A DNA stretch of 64,000 nucleotides from Lysinibacillus_B sp036662795 (GCF_036662795.1 NZ_JBAFWZ010000005.1:1-64000); one strand, 5' to 3'; numbered from the stretch's first letter, positions 35,884 to 46,218 are shown. The notes: generated by a model not told the origin, from the sequence alone. Translations and numbers: made by a program.

Positions 35884-37530
35884 GTGTTTAAAAAGCTTGC
35901 AATCTATATTATAGCGATTTTAGTAACTTTTACTGCACTACCGATAGCCAATACGGCACAGGCAGCCACTGTGTATAAAGGGACATTTGAAAGTGCTTCC
36001 TATAAAGAGGTAGTAGGGAAAAATGGTACAGTTGAGCGGAAATTAAGCTCGATGACAATGCGAAATAGTTCAGGAAGAACAGTTTCCTTTAATATTGATG
36101 AGGGTGCGTATTTCTATATTAACAATACGCCAACAACAATTGAGGGCTTTAAATATGGAATGGCGGTAGAAGCTACAGTAAATTTACGTCGAGTTTCAAA
36201 ATTAACAGGTACATCAAAAATTGATGAAGGAAATATCCCTGAAAATGGGAAGGAGCTTTCCGGAAGTGTCACGAAAATTGATCCGAATGGGATGTTTATT
36301 CGTGTGAAGCTCGATACAGGAAAAGAGCAGGAATACTATATTAATAACAGTACAACGTATTTCAAAGGCTCATCGAGTGTGGACTTAAGTACGCTATACG
36401 AAGGCGATCGAGTGAAAATTAGGTTTTCCTCACCAAATACTGCTGTAATCTCTGAGCTGGAAATTATTCAGACGGGTGCAATTATTGAAAATTTATATAA
36501 AGCAACAATACGATCAGTAAACTCGATCGGTAATCGATTAACAGTTGTTAATGCTCAGCCGTTTACGGATTGGTCATTTGGAACAACCGTTGATAAGGAT
36601 CAGCAAACAGTTAAGTTTAATAATGCAACTTCCATCTATGTTGGTAATAAAAGAATCACAAAAAATCAACTGCGAAATTATAAAGACAGTGATGTGTATT
36701 ATGTAACAACAAAATCATTCGGTTCGGAAATAGTAAAAAAGATTATTGTTTTAGATAACTATGAACGTACATTCTTTGATCAAATTAATTTAGTAGATAC
36801 AAGATTAAAGTTTTTCCGCTTAAAGGATGCCGGAATAATGTATTATCATAATGGGTCGATTCTAGTTCGAAATGGACGACTAGTAGAGCCATCTACATTA
36901 ACGTCAATTGGTTCAGCATTTGTTTTAACGGACGGTATTAATAAAAGTAACTACACACATTTGATTAATATTACAAATGATAGCTTCTTATCACCGAACC
37001 TAGCGTCACATGAGCTTTACTTTGGTAAATTGTCTGTAGTAAATGGCTCTAAATATATTTTAGAAGCAGATAATTTAATGAAGCTTAAAAATAACTATTG
37101 GAATTATGAAGAGACAAAGCAATTATCCTTCAGTAATAATACAGTAGCTACTCGAAATAACGGTTCTGTGAAAGTTGCAGTAACAAGCTTAGCAACGCAA
37201 ACAAATAAATACGGTTACTTCTATGTAAAGGATGGACATGTGCAGGCCGTTCATTTCTTAAACAGTGACCAAACGGAATCGTCAGAGGTCATTACAGGTC
37301 GCATTGCTTCAGTAAATGCTGCAAATGAAGAGATGGAAGTCAAGGATGTAAGTCAATGGCAAAAGGGTGCATGGTTAGACCTAGCACGTATTCCGACGAT
37401 GAACTTATCTCAGGCTGTCATTATTAAAGACGGTAAGACCATTTCAGCCTCACAGCTAAAACCTAAGGACCGTGTCGTATTGATGACGGATTCACAATTA
37501 AAGGCACATATCATTCTAGTAAATGAATAA
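35884..37530 (+). CDS. Exported cell-surface protein
   Basis: 548 residues, GTG start behind AAAGGAGG. Signal peptide with a TAQAA cleavage region at about residues 24-28. The rest is beta-rich with many Asn, Thr and Ser; I see repeats of a short OB- or DUF5666-like unit, for example GSVTKIDPNGMFIRVKLD and ITGRIASVNAANEEMEV, but no SLH or anchoring domain. Probably a surface or S-layer-associated protein. First of a three-gene surface cluster; a hairpin at 37536 separates it from the next. Confidence 0.75.
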   Translation: MFKKLAIYIIAILVTFTALPIANTAQAATVYKGTFESASYKEVVGKNGTVERKLSSMTMRNSSGRTVSFNIDEGAYFYINNTPTTIEGFKYGMAVEATVNLRRVSKLTGTSKIDEGNIPENGKELSGSVTKIDPNGMFIRVKLDTGKEQEYYINNSTTYFKGSSSVDLSTLYEGDRVKIRFSSPNTAVISELEIIQTGAIIENLYKATIRSVNSIGNRLTVVNAQPFTDWSFGTTVDKDQQTVKFNNATSIYVGNKRITKNQLRNYKDSDVYYVTTKSFGSEIVKKIIVLDNYERTFFDQINLVDTRLKFFRLKDAGIMYYHNGSILVRNGRLVEPSTLTSIGSAFVLTDGINKSNYTHLINITNDSFLSPNLASHELYFGKLSVVNGSKYILEADNLMKLKNNYWNYEETKQLSFSNNTVATRNNGSVKVAVTSLATQTNKYGYFYVKDGHVQAVHFLNSDQTESSEVITGRIASVNAANEEMEVKDVSQWQKGAWLDLARIPTMNLSQAVIIKDGKTISASQLKPKDRVVLMTDSQLKAHIILVNE

Positions 37531-37535
37531 TAGAA

Positions 37536-37562
37536 AAGGCATGTAGATTCCCTGCATGCCTT
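37536..37562 (+). terminator. Hairpin between surface-protein genes
   Basis: AAGGCATG pairs with CATGCCTT around an 11-base loop; T runs are weak, so it may act as a partial terminator that lowers expression of the next genes. Confidence 0.5.
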
Positions 37563-37595
37563 CTACACATATTAATAAGAGAGGGGCTTCTATGT

Positions 37596-39029
37596 ATGCG
37601 GAAAAGCCAAGGATTATTGATAATCTTGCTAGCCTTTCTACTAGTGGTTGTCAGTATTCCACAAAAATCATCGGCTAAATTTGTTGATTTAACAGGTGGT
37701 ATTAAAAACGAATATACATATGAGGAATACATATTCCTTACAGGACAGCCAATTAGATTTACAGGTACGAGTAAAGATGTAAAAGTAACGACAACAAAAA
37801 GTGGCAACAAAATAACTGAAAAATATTCAATTAAATTAGTAGGACCAAACTCGTCTACGCTGACAAGGGACTTTACGTATGTATCCAATGTGAGTGATTA
37901 TGATACGATCGGGCAAAGTACAGCAACAGGAGACGTCACTAGATTTAAGGAGATAATTAAAATCGGTAGCGTTACCTATACTTTAGCGGATTATCAATTA
38001 TCGAAAAGCGTCATTACGGACAAGCGTGCTGCTTCTGATTATTTTTCGGGTAATGCTATTTTTAGAAAAACATATACGTACAAGCTACGTAATGGTTTAC
38101 AGCAAGAAATTACAGTGAATGGTTATGGTAAAAATGTAGGATATGAAAACTATTGGGGTGCTACAGAAACACAAATAATGGAGTATGTTTATAGTTTTGC
38201 AGATGGCAGGGAGGGACTTGTGAAAAACCGAGTTTCTCATTCAAAATCGAAAACATTAAATTATGAAGAAAACCCTGCCTCTCAATCGAGCTTTGATGGT
38301 GGTTATTCAGTTAATACAGATGCAGACACGATGTCTGAATACACATATGAACTACCATCAGGAACAGGAACAATTGAATTTAATAGTGAATATATGCCAC
38401 GTATTGAACGATTAATAGTACCAAAGTTTCGTGATCTATCAAAGCATTGGGCAAAGCCTTCGATTGAAAAGCTATATTCATTAGGGATCTTTACAGATAA
38501 CTCTAATTTCTTCTCACCTAATACGCCGATGCTACGCTACGATTTTGCCATTGCGGTCGCTAAAGCAACTGACAGACGTGTTGAATTAGAAAAGCAAACG
38601 CAAAAACCGGTTGCAAAGCCTAATTTATTCAATGATGTGAGAACGTCTCGTGTTGATTACAATTATTTAGTATCTGCAGTTAATAAAGGTGTAATCGCTG
38701 GTATGGGTCCTAAAACATTCCAGCCAGAAGGAAGGCTAACAAGACAGCAAGCGGCTACGATATTGGTAAGGGCGCTCGGGTTTGAAGGAAAGGCACCAGA
38801 TCCAGGCTATAAAACACATTATACCGATGATGCAAAAATCGCGAATTATGCTCGTGATGCGGTGTATGTTGTAACAGAATTAGGATTAATGCATGGAGAC
38901 GGAACTAAGTTTAACCCAACTGGTACATTAACTCGTGCTGAATCGGCATCGCTTATTGTAAGGTTTTTATTATATTTAGAAAATGATTTAAAACAAAATT
39001 ATCGTGATGACATACTATTTTTTGAGTAA
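37596..39029 (+). CDS. SLH-domain surface protein
   Basis: 477 residues. Signal peptide (about 1-28, ending SSA-K). A unique beta-rich N-terminal part to about residue 275, then three S-layer-homology repeats: FRDLSKHWAKPSIEKLYSLG, FNDVRTSRVDYNYLVSAVNK with GPKTFQPEGRLTRQQAATIL, and YTDDAKIANYARDAVYVV with GTKFNPTGTLTRAESASLI. The SLH domains should hold it non-covalently to pyruvylated wall polymers. It lies 12 bases before the next gene, so the two are an operon. Confidence 0.88.
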   Translation: MRKSQGLLIILLAFLLVVVSIPQKSSAKFVDLTGGIKNEYTYEEYIFLTGQPIRFTGTSKDVKVTTTKSGNKITEKYSIKLVGPNSSTLTRDFTYVSNVSDYDTIGQSTATGDVTRFKEIIKIGSVTYTLADYQLSKSVITDKRAASDYFSGNAIFRKTYTYKLRNGLQQEITVNGYGKNVGYENYWGATETQIMEYVYSFADGREGLVKNRVSHSKSKTLNYEENPASQSSFDGGYSVNTDADTMSEYTYELPSGTGTIEFNSEYMPRIERLIVPKFRDLSKHWAKPSIEKLYSLGIFTDNSNFFSPNTPMLRYDFAIAVAKATDRRVELEKQTQKPVAKPNLFNDVRTSRVDYNYLVSAVNKGVIAGMGPKTFQPEGRLTRQQAATILVRALGFEGKAPDPGYKTHYTDDAKIANYARDAVYVVTELGLMHGDGTKFNPTGTLTRAESASLIVRFLLYLENDLKQNYRDDILFFE

Positions 39030-39041
39030 GGAGGCGGGAAT

Positions 39042-41981
39042 ATGAAAAGAATAATGGCGATTATTATAAGTTCTGTCCTCTTATTTGCATCGTATTTGCC
39101 TTTTGCGATTGAAGCACAAGCGGCATCAATCTCGGATATGAAAAAAACAGATGCAAAATATACAGCGGCAAACTGGGCTGTTGATAACGGATTGATTTCG
39201 TTAAATACGGGGAGAAAATTTAATCCCAATAATGCAATTACAGAGGCACAATTGGTCCGTATGTTTGCGAAGTTAGATAGAAATTATCCGCATTCACTTT
39301 CAACGGATATGCTCTATAATTACTACGGTGAAATCCACATCCCTTTAAATGGAACTTTAAGTGTTTCTAAGCGTAATGGGAGTGTTACACGTGGTGGCTT
39401 TGCAAAAATATATGCGGCGATGCATGGGCTTGACCTATCAGAGGTTCATGCGGTGCAATATTTGTATGTAAATGAAATTACTTCAGGTACTTCTGGAAAG
39501 AAAACATACGAAAGCTACATGCCTAAAAAGACATTAACTCGCGGAGATGCTGCAGTATTTTTATATCGTATGGCTAAAAAAGGTAAGATTGCTGTCGATG
39601 GCTTAACAAGTCCAGCAAAGGGCAAAGATAATAATAAAATTACGTTGCCAATTAATTTTGTTGAATCAGGTGGCTCATCGGTAGATTTAGGTGATGGGCA
39701 GGATGGAAACAATGATGTCTCGGATAATACATCATCAGCTAATAAAGCGGTACAAAAAATTACTGTTGAAAATGCAGAGTTAATTGCGAACGGTAAAGAT
39801 TCAACACTTGTTTCTATTAAATTAAAGGATGGTTACGGTAAAACAATTCCGTATGAAACATCTCTTCAATTTAAAGTTAGCTCAAAGCTCACATTAAGTG
39901 GGAAAACTGATGAAGATGGGAACCTTATACAGGGAGGGTTTGCGAGCAACTCGCCAAGTGGTGCACCAACTGCAACAGTATTCTCTGATGGGGGCGATTT
40001 AGATTTTTATATTAAAGCGCCGAAGCTTCCACAATCAGTAAGAGATACAATTTATTTAGAGCTTGTTAATAATAATGAAGCTCGTTATTCCGTATTTAAA
40101 AACAAACGAATTGAAATTCCGATTCAGTATGTTCCACAGCCTGAATTACAAGTAACCTATGAAATTTATGATTCATATAACGAGGAATATGTTGGTGGAG
40201 ATGACGGAGATGAGACGAAATATCCTATAACGTACCCGACATTAAAGCCAGGACCAATTTCTGTTTCTGCCATTGACCCTGATGATAAAACGTTATATTT
40301 AGCTTCATCGAATCAAGATAGTTCATTAGGGACTGTTGTGACAGAACCAGTTTATGAGCATGCTACAGTTCGTTTAGCAGGGTTTGATATATCAGAGCAA
40401 TTATTCGAACATATTATTAGCGATTACCTGAAGGAAGGTAGCTCTACTACGATTACGCTAGATTACTTTTTAGATGGCAATGGATTTGCTGGTTACAACA
40501 TTCCGTTCTCAGCTATTCCGAATAAATATACGAGTCCTTTTAATGCAGATGATCCGCAGAGTCACGCAGTACTTCTTTATTTAATCGATTTGTTGCCGAA
40601 AAAAATTGATAGCTTCTCAATGGCAAACTATAAGAGCATTAAAGCTGTTCAAGCGATTTATGCTCGATTAAGTGAGGCTGAAATAAATAACTCTGCGTTG
40701 GCAAATTATCGTTCAGAGCTAAATGGTTTACTAGCCCTAGCAGAGCTTGCAGATAAAACCCTGCAGGATATAAAGGATGCGGAGCGGGAGAAGCTTGAAG
40801 GTAGCTTTACAAAAGTAATGGTTTCATTAGTTGCACCAGGAGGATTACCAATTACAAACTATCGTGGACCTGTAAATATTGAGTATAACGGTGTTGTTAA
40901 ACAAACTTACTTTAATACAAATACGGTCGACAATGTAACGAATACAGGCGGAACAAAGCAGGCTATCGCTATTTTTGAAGGATTAATTTATGGTACTTCT
41001 GAGGTAAAGGTGACGTTACCAAAAACAAATAGTGATACACGTTATCATAAGCTGCTAGCAAGTTTATATGATAAGCCCGTTTCGAATGAAATTTTTGCTA
41101 CGACTCCTATAGACGATCGCTCTTGTAGTCTTTTAGCAGAAATCGCGTTCGTCGTTGACAATTCAGCGTCGATGAAAAAGGTAGATCCTAGAAATTTAAT
41201 TGGAGCTAAAACAAAGGAGTTAATCAAAAAAATGGATGCAGAACCTACGATTGCAGCTACCTTCTCTACAAAGGGTACGCTAGAAAAGAAAGGTACTGTA
41301 GATCAAGTATTATTCCTTGGTGATGATTTATTTAATGCTGGTAATCGTAATGGTGGTACAAATATGCTGGAAGGTGTAAAAACGGCTATTGCTAACTTTG
41401 AATCAGCCGGTGACCGTACGATGCCTAAAGCATTAATACTAGTATCAGATGGTAATACAAAGGCTGGAGAGGTTTCACAAATGATTCAGCTTGCTAAAAA
41501 TGCTGGCGTGAAGATTTATACAATAACAGTTGGGAAACCATCTGAAACAAATCAAACGTTAATGAAAAAATTAGCAAATGATACTGGTGGAATGAATTAT
41601 CACGTAACTAACCATGAAGATATTAGTGGTGTTTACCAGACGGTATATGACAAAGTTATTTGTAATTATACGGGTTCAACTGCAATGTGCTCTATTAACG
41701 TAAATATGTTTAATGAAGCAAAAATTACGATTTTACGTAATACAATTTTCTTTGAGGCAGCATTAAATCCAAACTGTACCGATGTAAACAAAGTAAAAGT
41801 TAACTTCTACTCTGTTGGCGGAAATCTACAGTATGATTTATTCTCAATCGGACATAATATGTTTGAGCTAGAATACGATATACGTAAAGTACAAAATTTC
41901 GACATTTATGAAGAAGTAGAGTTCTTTGCCTATGATAAAAATGGTGCCATTATTAATAGTAAAAAAGTAAAAATTCAATAA
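39042..41981 (+). CDS. Exported SLH/VWA-domain protein
   Basis: 979 residues, ATG behind AAGGAGG. Signal peptide to about residue 28. Residues 30-190 contain degenerate SLH repeats (AKYTAANWAVDNGLI, NPNNAITEAQLVRMF). A beta-rich middle with an Ig-like or invasin-like stretch (KAVQKITVENAELIANGKD) follows. Residues about 698-880 form a von Willebrand A domain with the MIDAS start VDNSASM and the later GGTNMLEG and LVSDGNT segments. VWA domains bind metal ions and protein or matrix ligands. Last gene of the surface cluster, followed by a strong terminator. Confidence 0.87.
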   Translation: MKRIMAIIISSVLLFASYLPFAIEAQAASISDMKKTDAKYTAANWAVDNGLISLNTGRKFNPNNAITEAQLVRMFAKLDRNYPHSLSTDMLYNYYGEIHIPLNGTLSVSKRNGSVTRGGFAKIYAAMHGLDLSEVHAVQYLYVNEITSGTSGKKTYESYMPKKTLTRGDAAVFLYRMAKKGKIAVDGLTSPAKGKDNNKITLPINFVESGGSSVDLGDGQDGNNDVSDNTSSANKAVQKITVENAELIANGKDSTLVSIKLKDGYGKTIPYETSLQFKVSSKLTLSGKTDEDGNLIQGGFASNSPSGAPTATVFSDGGDLDFYIKAPKLPQSVRDTIYLELVNNNEARYSVFKNKRIEIPIQYVPQPELQVTYEIYDSYNEEYVGGDDGDETKYPITYPTLKPGPISVSAIDPDDKTLYLASSNQDSSLGTVVTEPVYEHATVRLAGFDISEQLFEHIISDYLKEGSSTTITLDYFLDGNGFAGYNIPFSAIPNKYTSPFNADDPQSHAVLLYLIDLLPKKIDSFSMANYKSIKAVQAIYARLSEAEINNSALANYRSELNGLLALAELADKTLQDIKDAEREKLEGSFTKVMVSLVAPGGLPITNYRGPVNIEYNGVVKQTYFNTNTVDNVTNTGGTKQAIAIFEGLIYGTSEVKVTLPKTNSDTRYHKLLASLYDKPVSNEIFATTPIDDRSCSLLAEIAFVVDNSASMKKVDPRNLIGAKTKELIKKMDAEPTIAATFSTKGTLEKKGTVDQVLFLGDDLFNAGNRNGGTNMLEGVKTAIANFESAGDRTMPKALILVSDGNTKAGEVSQMIQLAKNAGVKIYTITVGKPSETNQTLMKKLANDTGGMNYHVTNHEDISGVYQTVYDKVICNYTGSTAMCSINVNMFNEAKITILRNTIFFEAALNPNCTDVNKVKVNFYSVGGNLQYDLFSIGHNMFELEYDIRKVQNFDIYEEVEFFAYDKNGAIINSKKVKIQ

Positions 41982-41989
41982 TGATTTTT

Positions 41990-42026
41990 ACCTCCAGTAA
42001 CATAATAATTACTGGAGGTTTTTTTA
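41990..42026 (+). terminator. Terminator of the surface cluster
   Basis: ACCTCCAGTAA pairs perfectly with TTACTGGAGGT around eight bases, followed by T7. Confidence 0.92.
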
Positions 42027-42173
42027 TAGTCACTAAGTGAAAACCATTAAAAAGTAATCCTTATTGAATATATCCGAGACTTTTGGTACACTTACATTAG
42101 AATTATTATAAAGTAAAAAAACGGTTCATAGCTTGTTCACAAACTTTAGCGTGAATTATGTTTTCTTTATGTT

Positions 42174-42187
42174 ACAATAAGTATTGT
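42174..42187. promoter_or_regulatory. Palindrome overlapping the hemA -10 region
   Basis: ACAATA and TATTGT, separated by two bases, overlap a TACAAT -10 candidate (42173-42178) 40 bp upstream of hemA. In B. subtilis hemA is controlled by PerR, whose box is 7-1-7 (TTATAAT-N-ATTATAA); this site is similar in bases but has a two-base centre, so PerR binding is uncertain. Confidence 0.4.
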
Positions 42188-42217
42188 GAATTAGATCGGG
42201 TGAGGTGTGAGGGGTTC

Positions 42218-43579
42218 ATGCATACACTAGTAGTAGGTTTAAATTATAAAACTGCGCCTGTTGAAATTCGTGAAAAGCTGTCGTTTATTGAACGTGAGCT
42301 TCCGAATGCAATGTCAGCGCTACAAAAAGAAAAAAGCATACTGGAGAATGTGATTGTATCAACATGTAACCGGACAGAAATCTATGCGGTCGTTGATCAA
42401 TTACACACAGGACGTTATTATATTAAGCAATTTTTGTCGAAATGGTTTAATATACCAGTAGACCAATTTGAGAACCACTTATTTATTTGTGAAGAAGATG
42501 CATCTTTAAACCATTTATTCCGCGTAACTGCGGGAATCGATTCAATGGTATTAGGTGAAACACAAATTTTAGGGCAAGTTAAGAAAAGCTTCCTTCAGGG
42601 ACAAGAAATTGGAACAACAGGAACGGTTTATAATCAATTATTTAAACAGGCTGTCACTTTTGCAAAGCGTGCACACAGTGAAACAGCTATAGGTGAGAAT
42701 GCCGTATCAGTATCTTACGCAGCAGTTGAGTTAGCTAAGAAGATTTTTGGCTCTCTCCAACGTAAGCATGTTGCAATTTTGGGTGCAGGTAAAATGGGTG
42801 AGCTAGCCATCCAAAATCTTTACGGAAACGGTGTTGGAAAAGTTACGGTTATTAATCGTACTTTTGAAAAAGCGCAGTCACTGGCAACTAAATTCGAAGG
42901 TGCAGCTAAGCCTATGGACGAATTGCAATGTATTTTGCTTGAGGCAGATATTTTAATAAGCTCTACGGGTGCTACCGAATATGTCATTGATTATGATTTA
43001 ATGCAATATGTAGCGCGCATGCGTAAAGGTGAGCCGTTGTTTATGGTAGATATCGCTGTTCCACGTGACTTAGATCCGAAAATCGCAGAGCTTCCTAATG
43101 TATTCCTGTACGATATTGATGATTTACAAGGAATTGTCAATGCAAATTTAGCAGAGCGCCAGCGAGCGGCGGATCAAATTACGAAAATGATTGGTCAAGA
43201 GGTAATTCAATTTAAAGATTGGTTTGCAACATTAGGTGTAGTACCGGTTATTTCAGCACTTCGCAAAAAGGCAGCTCGAATTCAAGAGGAAACAATGGCG
43301 AGTATTGAAAATAAAATGCCAGAGTTAACGGACCGTGAGCGGAAAATTTTAAATAAGCATACGAAGTCGATTATTAATCAGCTATTAAAAGAGCCTATTT
43401 TACAAGCGAAGGAAATGGCTAATTCATCTAAGGCTAATGAAGGGCTACAGCTATTCCAACAAATTTTTGGAATAGATGATGCTGTTCAAGAAGAAGTTGC
43501 TCAGCAAAAACAGATAGAAAAGCAGCGTGCTCAATCAACCCAAGCGGATTCAACAGTTCGCCCTGAATTGTCATTTTAA
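42218..43579 (+). CDS. hemA: Glutamyl-tRNA reductase
   Basis: 453 residues from the ATG at 42218 behind GTGAGGGG; the frame is open upstream but unsupported. N-terminal catalytic domain with the nucleophile in VSTCNRTEIYAV (Cys near residue 50), MVLGETQILGQVK (about residue 105), NADPH-binding ILGAGKMGELA (about 190) and a C-terminal helical dimerisation domain. It reduces glutamyl-tRNA to glutamate-1-semialdehyde, the first committed step of haem synthesis. First gene of the hemAXCDBL operon. Confidence 0.97.
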   Translation: MHTLVVGLNYKTAPVEIREKLSFIERELPNAMSALQKEKSILENVIVSTCNRTEIYAVVDQLHTGRYYIKQFLSKWFNIPVDQFENHLFICEEDASLNHLFRVTAGIDSMVLGETQILGQVKKSFLQGQEIGTTGTVYNQLFKQAVTFAKRAHSETAIGENAVSVSYAAVELAKKIFGSLQRKHVAILGAGKMGELAIQNLYGNGVGKVTVINRTFEKAQSLATKFEGAAKPMDELQCILLEADILISSTGATEYVIDYDLMQYVARMRKGEPLFMVDIAVPRDLDPKIAELPNVFLYDIDDLQGIVNANLAERQRAADQITKMIGQEVIQFKDWFATLGVVPVISALRKKAARIQEETMASIENKMPELTDRERKILNKHTKSIINQLLKEPILQAKEMANSSKANEGLQLFQQIFGIDDAVQEEVAQQKQIEKQRAQSTQADSTVRPELSF

Positions 43580-43706
43580 ATAAATGAAATTTTCACAAGC
43601 GTTTTCGTATCTGTATGGTAAAATTGTATAGATATGTAAAGCGCTTTTTGTTTGGAAAAGAATGAAATGAAGTGTGTGATTTGTATAACAAAAAGAAGGG
43701 TTGCCT

Positions 43707-44531
43707 ATGACAGAATTAACAATGGCTAGATTATACGAATTGATGGTCATACTGTATGCATTGGGGATTGTGTTTTATTTTATCGATTATTTATATAAAT
43801 ACGTAAAAGCACGACGTATTGCATTTTGGCTCGTTTGTATTGTCTGGATTTTTCAAACAATCTTTATTGTTTTATTTGTGATTGAAACACAACGATTCCC
43901 AATCCTATCGTTATTTGAAGGGATTTATTTTTATGCATGGCTGTTAACGACGCTTTCAATAGGTCTGCATTGTATTGCTCGTGTAGATATGCCTGTATTT
44001 TTTATTAATATATTAGGTTTTGTTTTTGTAACAATTCATTTATTTGCTCCAGCAGAAAAGGTACAGCCAATGGTAGATTCGCTCGTATCTGAAATGCTCG
44101 TTATACACGTAAGTATAGCGATGATTTCTTATGCTGCATTTTCATTATCATTTGTTTTTTCGGTACTTTATTTAATCTTATACCGAATACTAAAACAAAA
44201 AAAATTTACATCGATTTGGTCAAGATTACCGTCATTACAGCAAACAAGTAGTTGGATGAGCAATTCAATTCTTGTCGGTGTGCCTTTACTACTAATTAGC
44301 TTAATACTTGGGTTAGAATGGGCATTAATGACATTGGATGGATTATCTGTTTTCGATGTGAAAATAGTAGGTTCATTTATCATTACTGTTATATATTTAA
44401 TTATTTTATTATTACATCGCAGTGGGAAATTGGTTGGTACAACATACGCATGGGTACATGTGTATGCCTATTTATTAACGGTTATTAATTTCTTCCTCGG
44501 CAATAAATTGTCCAACTTCCATCTATGGTAG
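43707..44531 (+). CDS. hemX: HemX, CcsA-like membrane protein
   Basis: 274 residues from the ATG at 43707, six bases after AAGAAGGG. Eight hydrophobic segments in the cytochrome c assembly (CcsA/ResC) pattern, including YAWVHVYAYLLTVINF at the end. In B. subtilis HemX lowers HemA level; it is not a haem-synthesis enzyme. Second gene of the hem operon, 21 bases before hemC. Confidence 0.92.
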   Translation: MTELTMARLYELMVILYALGIVFYFIDYLYKYVKARRIAFWLVCIVWIFQTIFIVLFVIETQRFPILSLFEGIYFYAWLLTTLSIGLHCIARVDMPVFFINILGFVFVTIHLFAPAEKVQPMVDSLVSEMLVIHVSIAMISYAAFSLSFVFSVLYLILYRILKQKKFTSIWSRLPSLQQTSSWMSNSILVGVPLLLISLILGLEWALMTLDGLSVFDVKIVGSFIITVIYLIILLLHRSGKLVGTTYAWVHVYAYLLTVINFFLGNKLSNFHLW

Positions 44532-44552
44532 AAGCAGAAAGGTAGGATTATT

Positions 44553-45482
44553 TTGAGAAAAATTATTGTAGGTTCAAGAAAGAGTAAACTCGCTTTAACA
44601 CAAACAAACTGGTTTATTAATGAGCTAAAGGCTGCAGGTGTTCCGTTTGAGTTTGAAATTAAGGAGATTGTTACAAAAGGGGATCGTATTTTAGATGTCC
44701 AACTTTCAAAAGTAGGAGGGAAAGGTCTCTTTGTAAAAGAAATTGAGCAAGCCTTATACGATAAAGAAATCGATTTTGCTGTCCATTCTATGAAGGATAT
44801 GCCTGCTGTTTTACCGGCAGGCTTGGTTATCGGTTGTATTCCGCCACGTGAGGATGCACGAGATGCTTTTATTTCGAAAGGGCATGTCAAATTTGCGGAT
44901 TTACCGAAAGGAGCAGTAGTTGGTACAAGCTCGCTTCGTCGTAGTGCACAGCTCCTAACGCTTCGTCCAGATTTAGAAATTAAATGGATTCGTGGAAATG
45001 TAGATACACGTTTAGCTAAGCTAGAAACGGAAGAATATGATGCGATTATTCTAGCCGCTGCTGGACTAAAACGTCTTGGCTGGAGTGCGGATGTTGTGAC
45101 GGAATATTTAGATATTGATGTGTGTTTACCTGCTGTTGCACAAGGCTCTTTAGGGATTGAATGTCGTGGCGACGATGAGGAGCTACTAGCTCAACTCGCA
45201 AAGTTAACAGATGAAAACACTTGGAGAACTGCACATGCTGAACGTTCGTTTTTGGCGGCAATGGATGGTGGCTGTCAAGTCCCAATCGCTGGATATGCGA
45301 ATGTTAATGGTGAAAAGATTACGTTAACGGGCTTAGTAGCGGCCCCTGATGCATCGGTTATTTATAAAGAAACGATTACAGGTACGAATGCAGATGAAGT
45401 GGGCAAAGAAGTAGCCAAGCTTTTAACTGCTCAAGGTGCATATGATTTAATTCAAAAAGTGAAGGCTGAGGAACATGCCTAA
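44553..45482 (+). CDS. hemC: Porphobilinogen deaminase (hydroxymethylbilane synthase)
   Basis: 309 residues, TTG start. GSRKSKLALTQT near residue 6, GKGLFVKEIEQAL and DFAVHSMKDMP at about 52-85, and the dipyrromethane cofactor Cys in DGGCQVPIAGY (about residue 240). It joins four porphobilinogens into hydroxymethylbilane. Overlaps hemD by eight bases. Confidence 0.96.
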   Translation: MRKIIVGSRKSKLALTQTNWFINELKAAGVPFEFEIKEIVTKGDRILDVQLSKVGGKGLFVKEIEQALYDKEIDFAVHSMKDMPAVLPAGLVIGCIPPREDARDAFISKGHVKFADLPKGAVVGTSSLRRSAQLLTLRPDLEIKWIRGNVDTRLAKLETEEYDAIILAAAGLKRLGWSADVVTEYLDIDVCLPAVAQGSLGIECRGDDEELLAQLAKLTDENTWRTAHAERSFLAAMDGGCQVPIAGYANVNGEKITLTGLVAAPDASVIYKETITGTNADEVGKEVAKLLTAQGAYDLIQKVKAEEHA

Positions 45483-46218
45483 GCCACTAGCAGGTAAAAC
45501 GATTTTTCTAACTGGGACACAAAAGATCCAAACGATTGCGGAGCAGGTAGAGGAGTACGGAGGAAAGGTATTGGCCTTTCCACTCATCACGATACAAGAG
45601 AGAATCTCATGGGATGATGAGGAAAGAATTTGTAACAGTGCAAAGTATGACTGGCTAATTTTTACTAGTCAAAATGCAGTGGAGCATTATATGAACAAGC
45701 TACGGCGTGCAAATCTATCGCCATCAGCAATTTCATGTAAAATCGCTGCAGTTGGTATCAAAACAGCGAAGGCACTTCAGGATGAAGGGTTCGATATAGA
45801 TTTTATGCCAACAATCTTTAGTGCAGATAGATTTGTTCAAGAATTCCCTGGTAATGCAGTAGATGTACACTGCCTATTTTTACGAGGCTCACTAGCTAAA
45901 AGTACAATTCGAGATGCGCTTCTCTGTGATGAATGGACAGTATATGAAACGGTTGAAACAACAGAACATGTTGGAGCACTCGCCGAAAGTTTATTGCAGG
46001 AAAAGGAGCCAGTTGTTATTTTTGCTAGTCCATCAGCTGTTAGAATATACGCAAAGTACATAGTACCGGACTTGCATTGGCGTTATGTAACAGTAGCATC
46101 AATCGGTCATATTACAACAGCTGTATTAAAAGAATACGGTGCAAGAGTAGATGTGCAGCCTAGTGTTTATACAATGCAAGCTGTAATTGAAAGATTAATT
46201 GGAGGAGTTTCATCGTGA
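45475..46218 (+). CDS. hemD: Uroporphyrinogen-III synthase
   Basis: 247 residues. Weakly conserved family; visible landmarks are LIFTSQNAVEHYM (about residue 61), IAAVGIKTAKAL and the late VIFASPSAVRIYAKY and SIGHITTAVLKEYG. It cyclises hydroxymethylbilane to uroporphyrinogen III. Its start overlaps hemC and its end overlaps hemB (four bases), confirming identity. Confidence 0.93.
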   Translation: MPKPLAGKTIFLTGTQKIQTIAEQVEEYGGKVLAFPLITIQERISWDDEERICNSAKYDWLIFTSQNAVEHYMNKLRRANLSPSAISCKIAAVGIKTAKALQDEGFDIDFMPTIFSADRFVQEFPGNAVDVHCLFLRGSLAKSTIRDALLCDEWTVYETVETTEHVGALAESLLQEKEPVVIFASPSAVRIYAKYIVPDLHWRYVTVASIGHITTAVLKEYGARVDVQPSVYTMQAVIERLIGGVSS

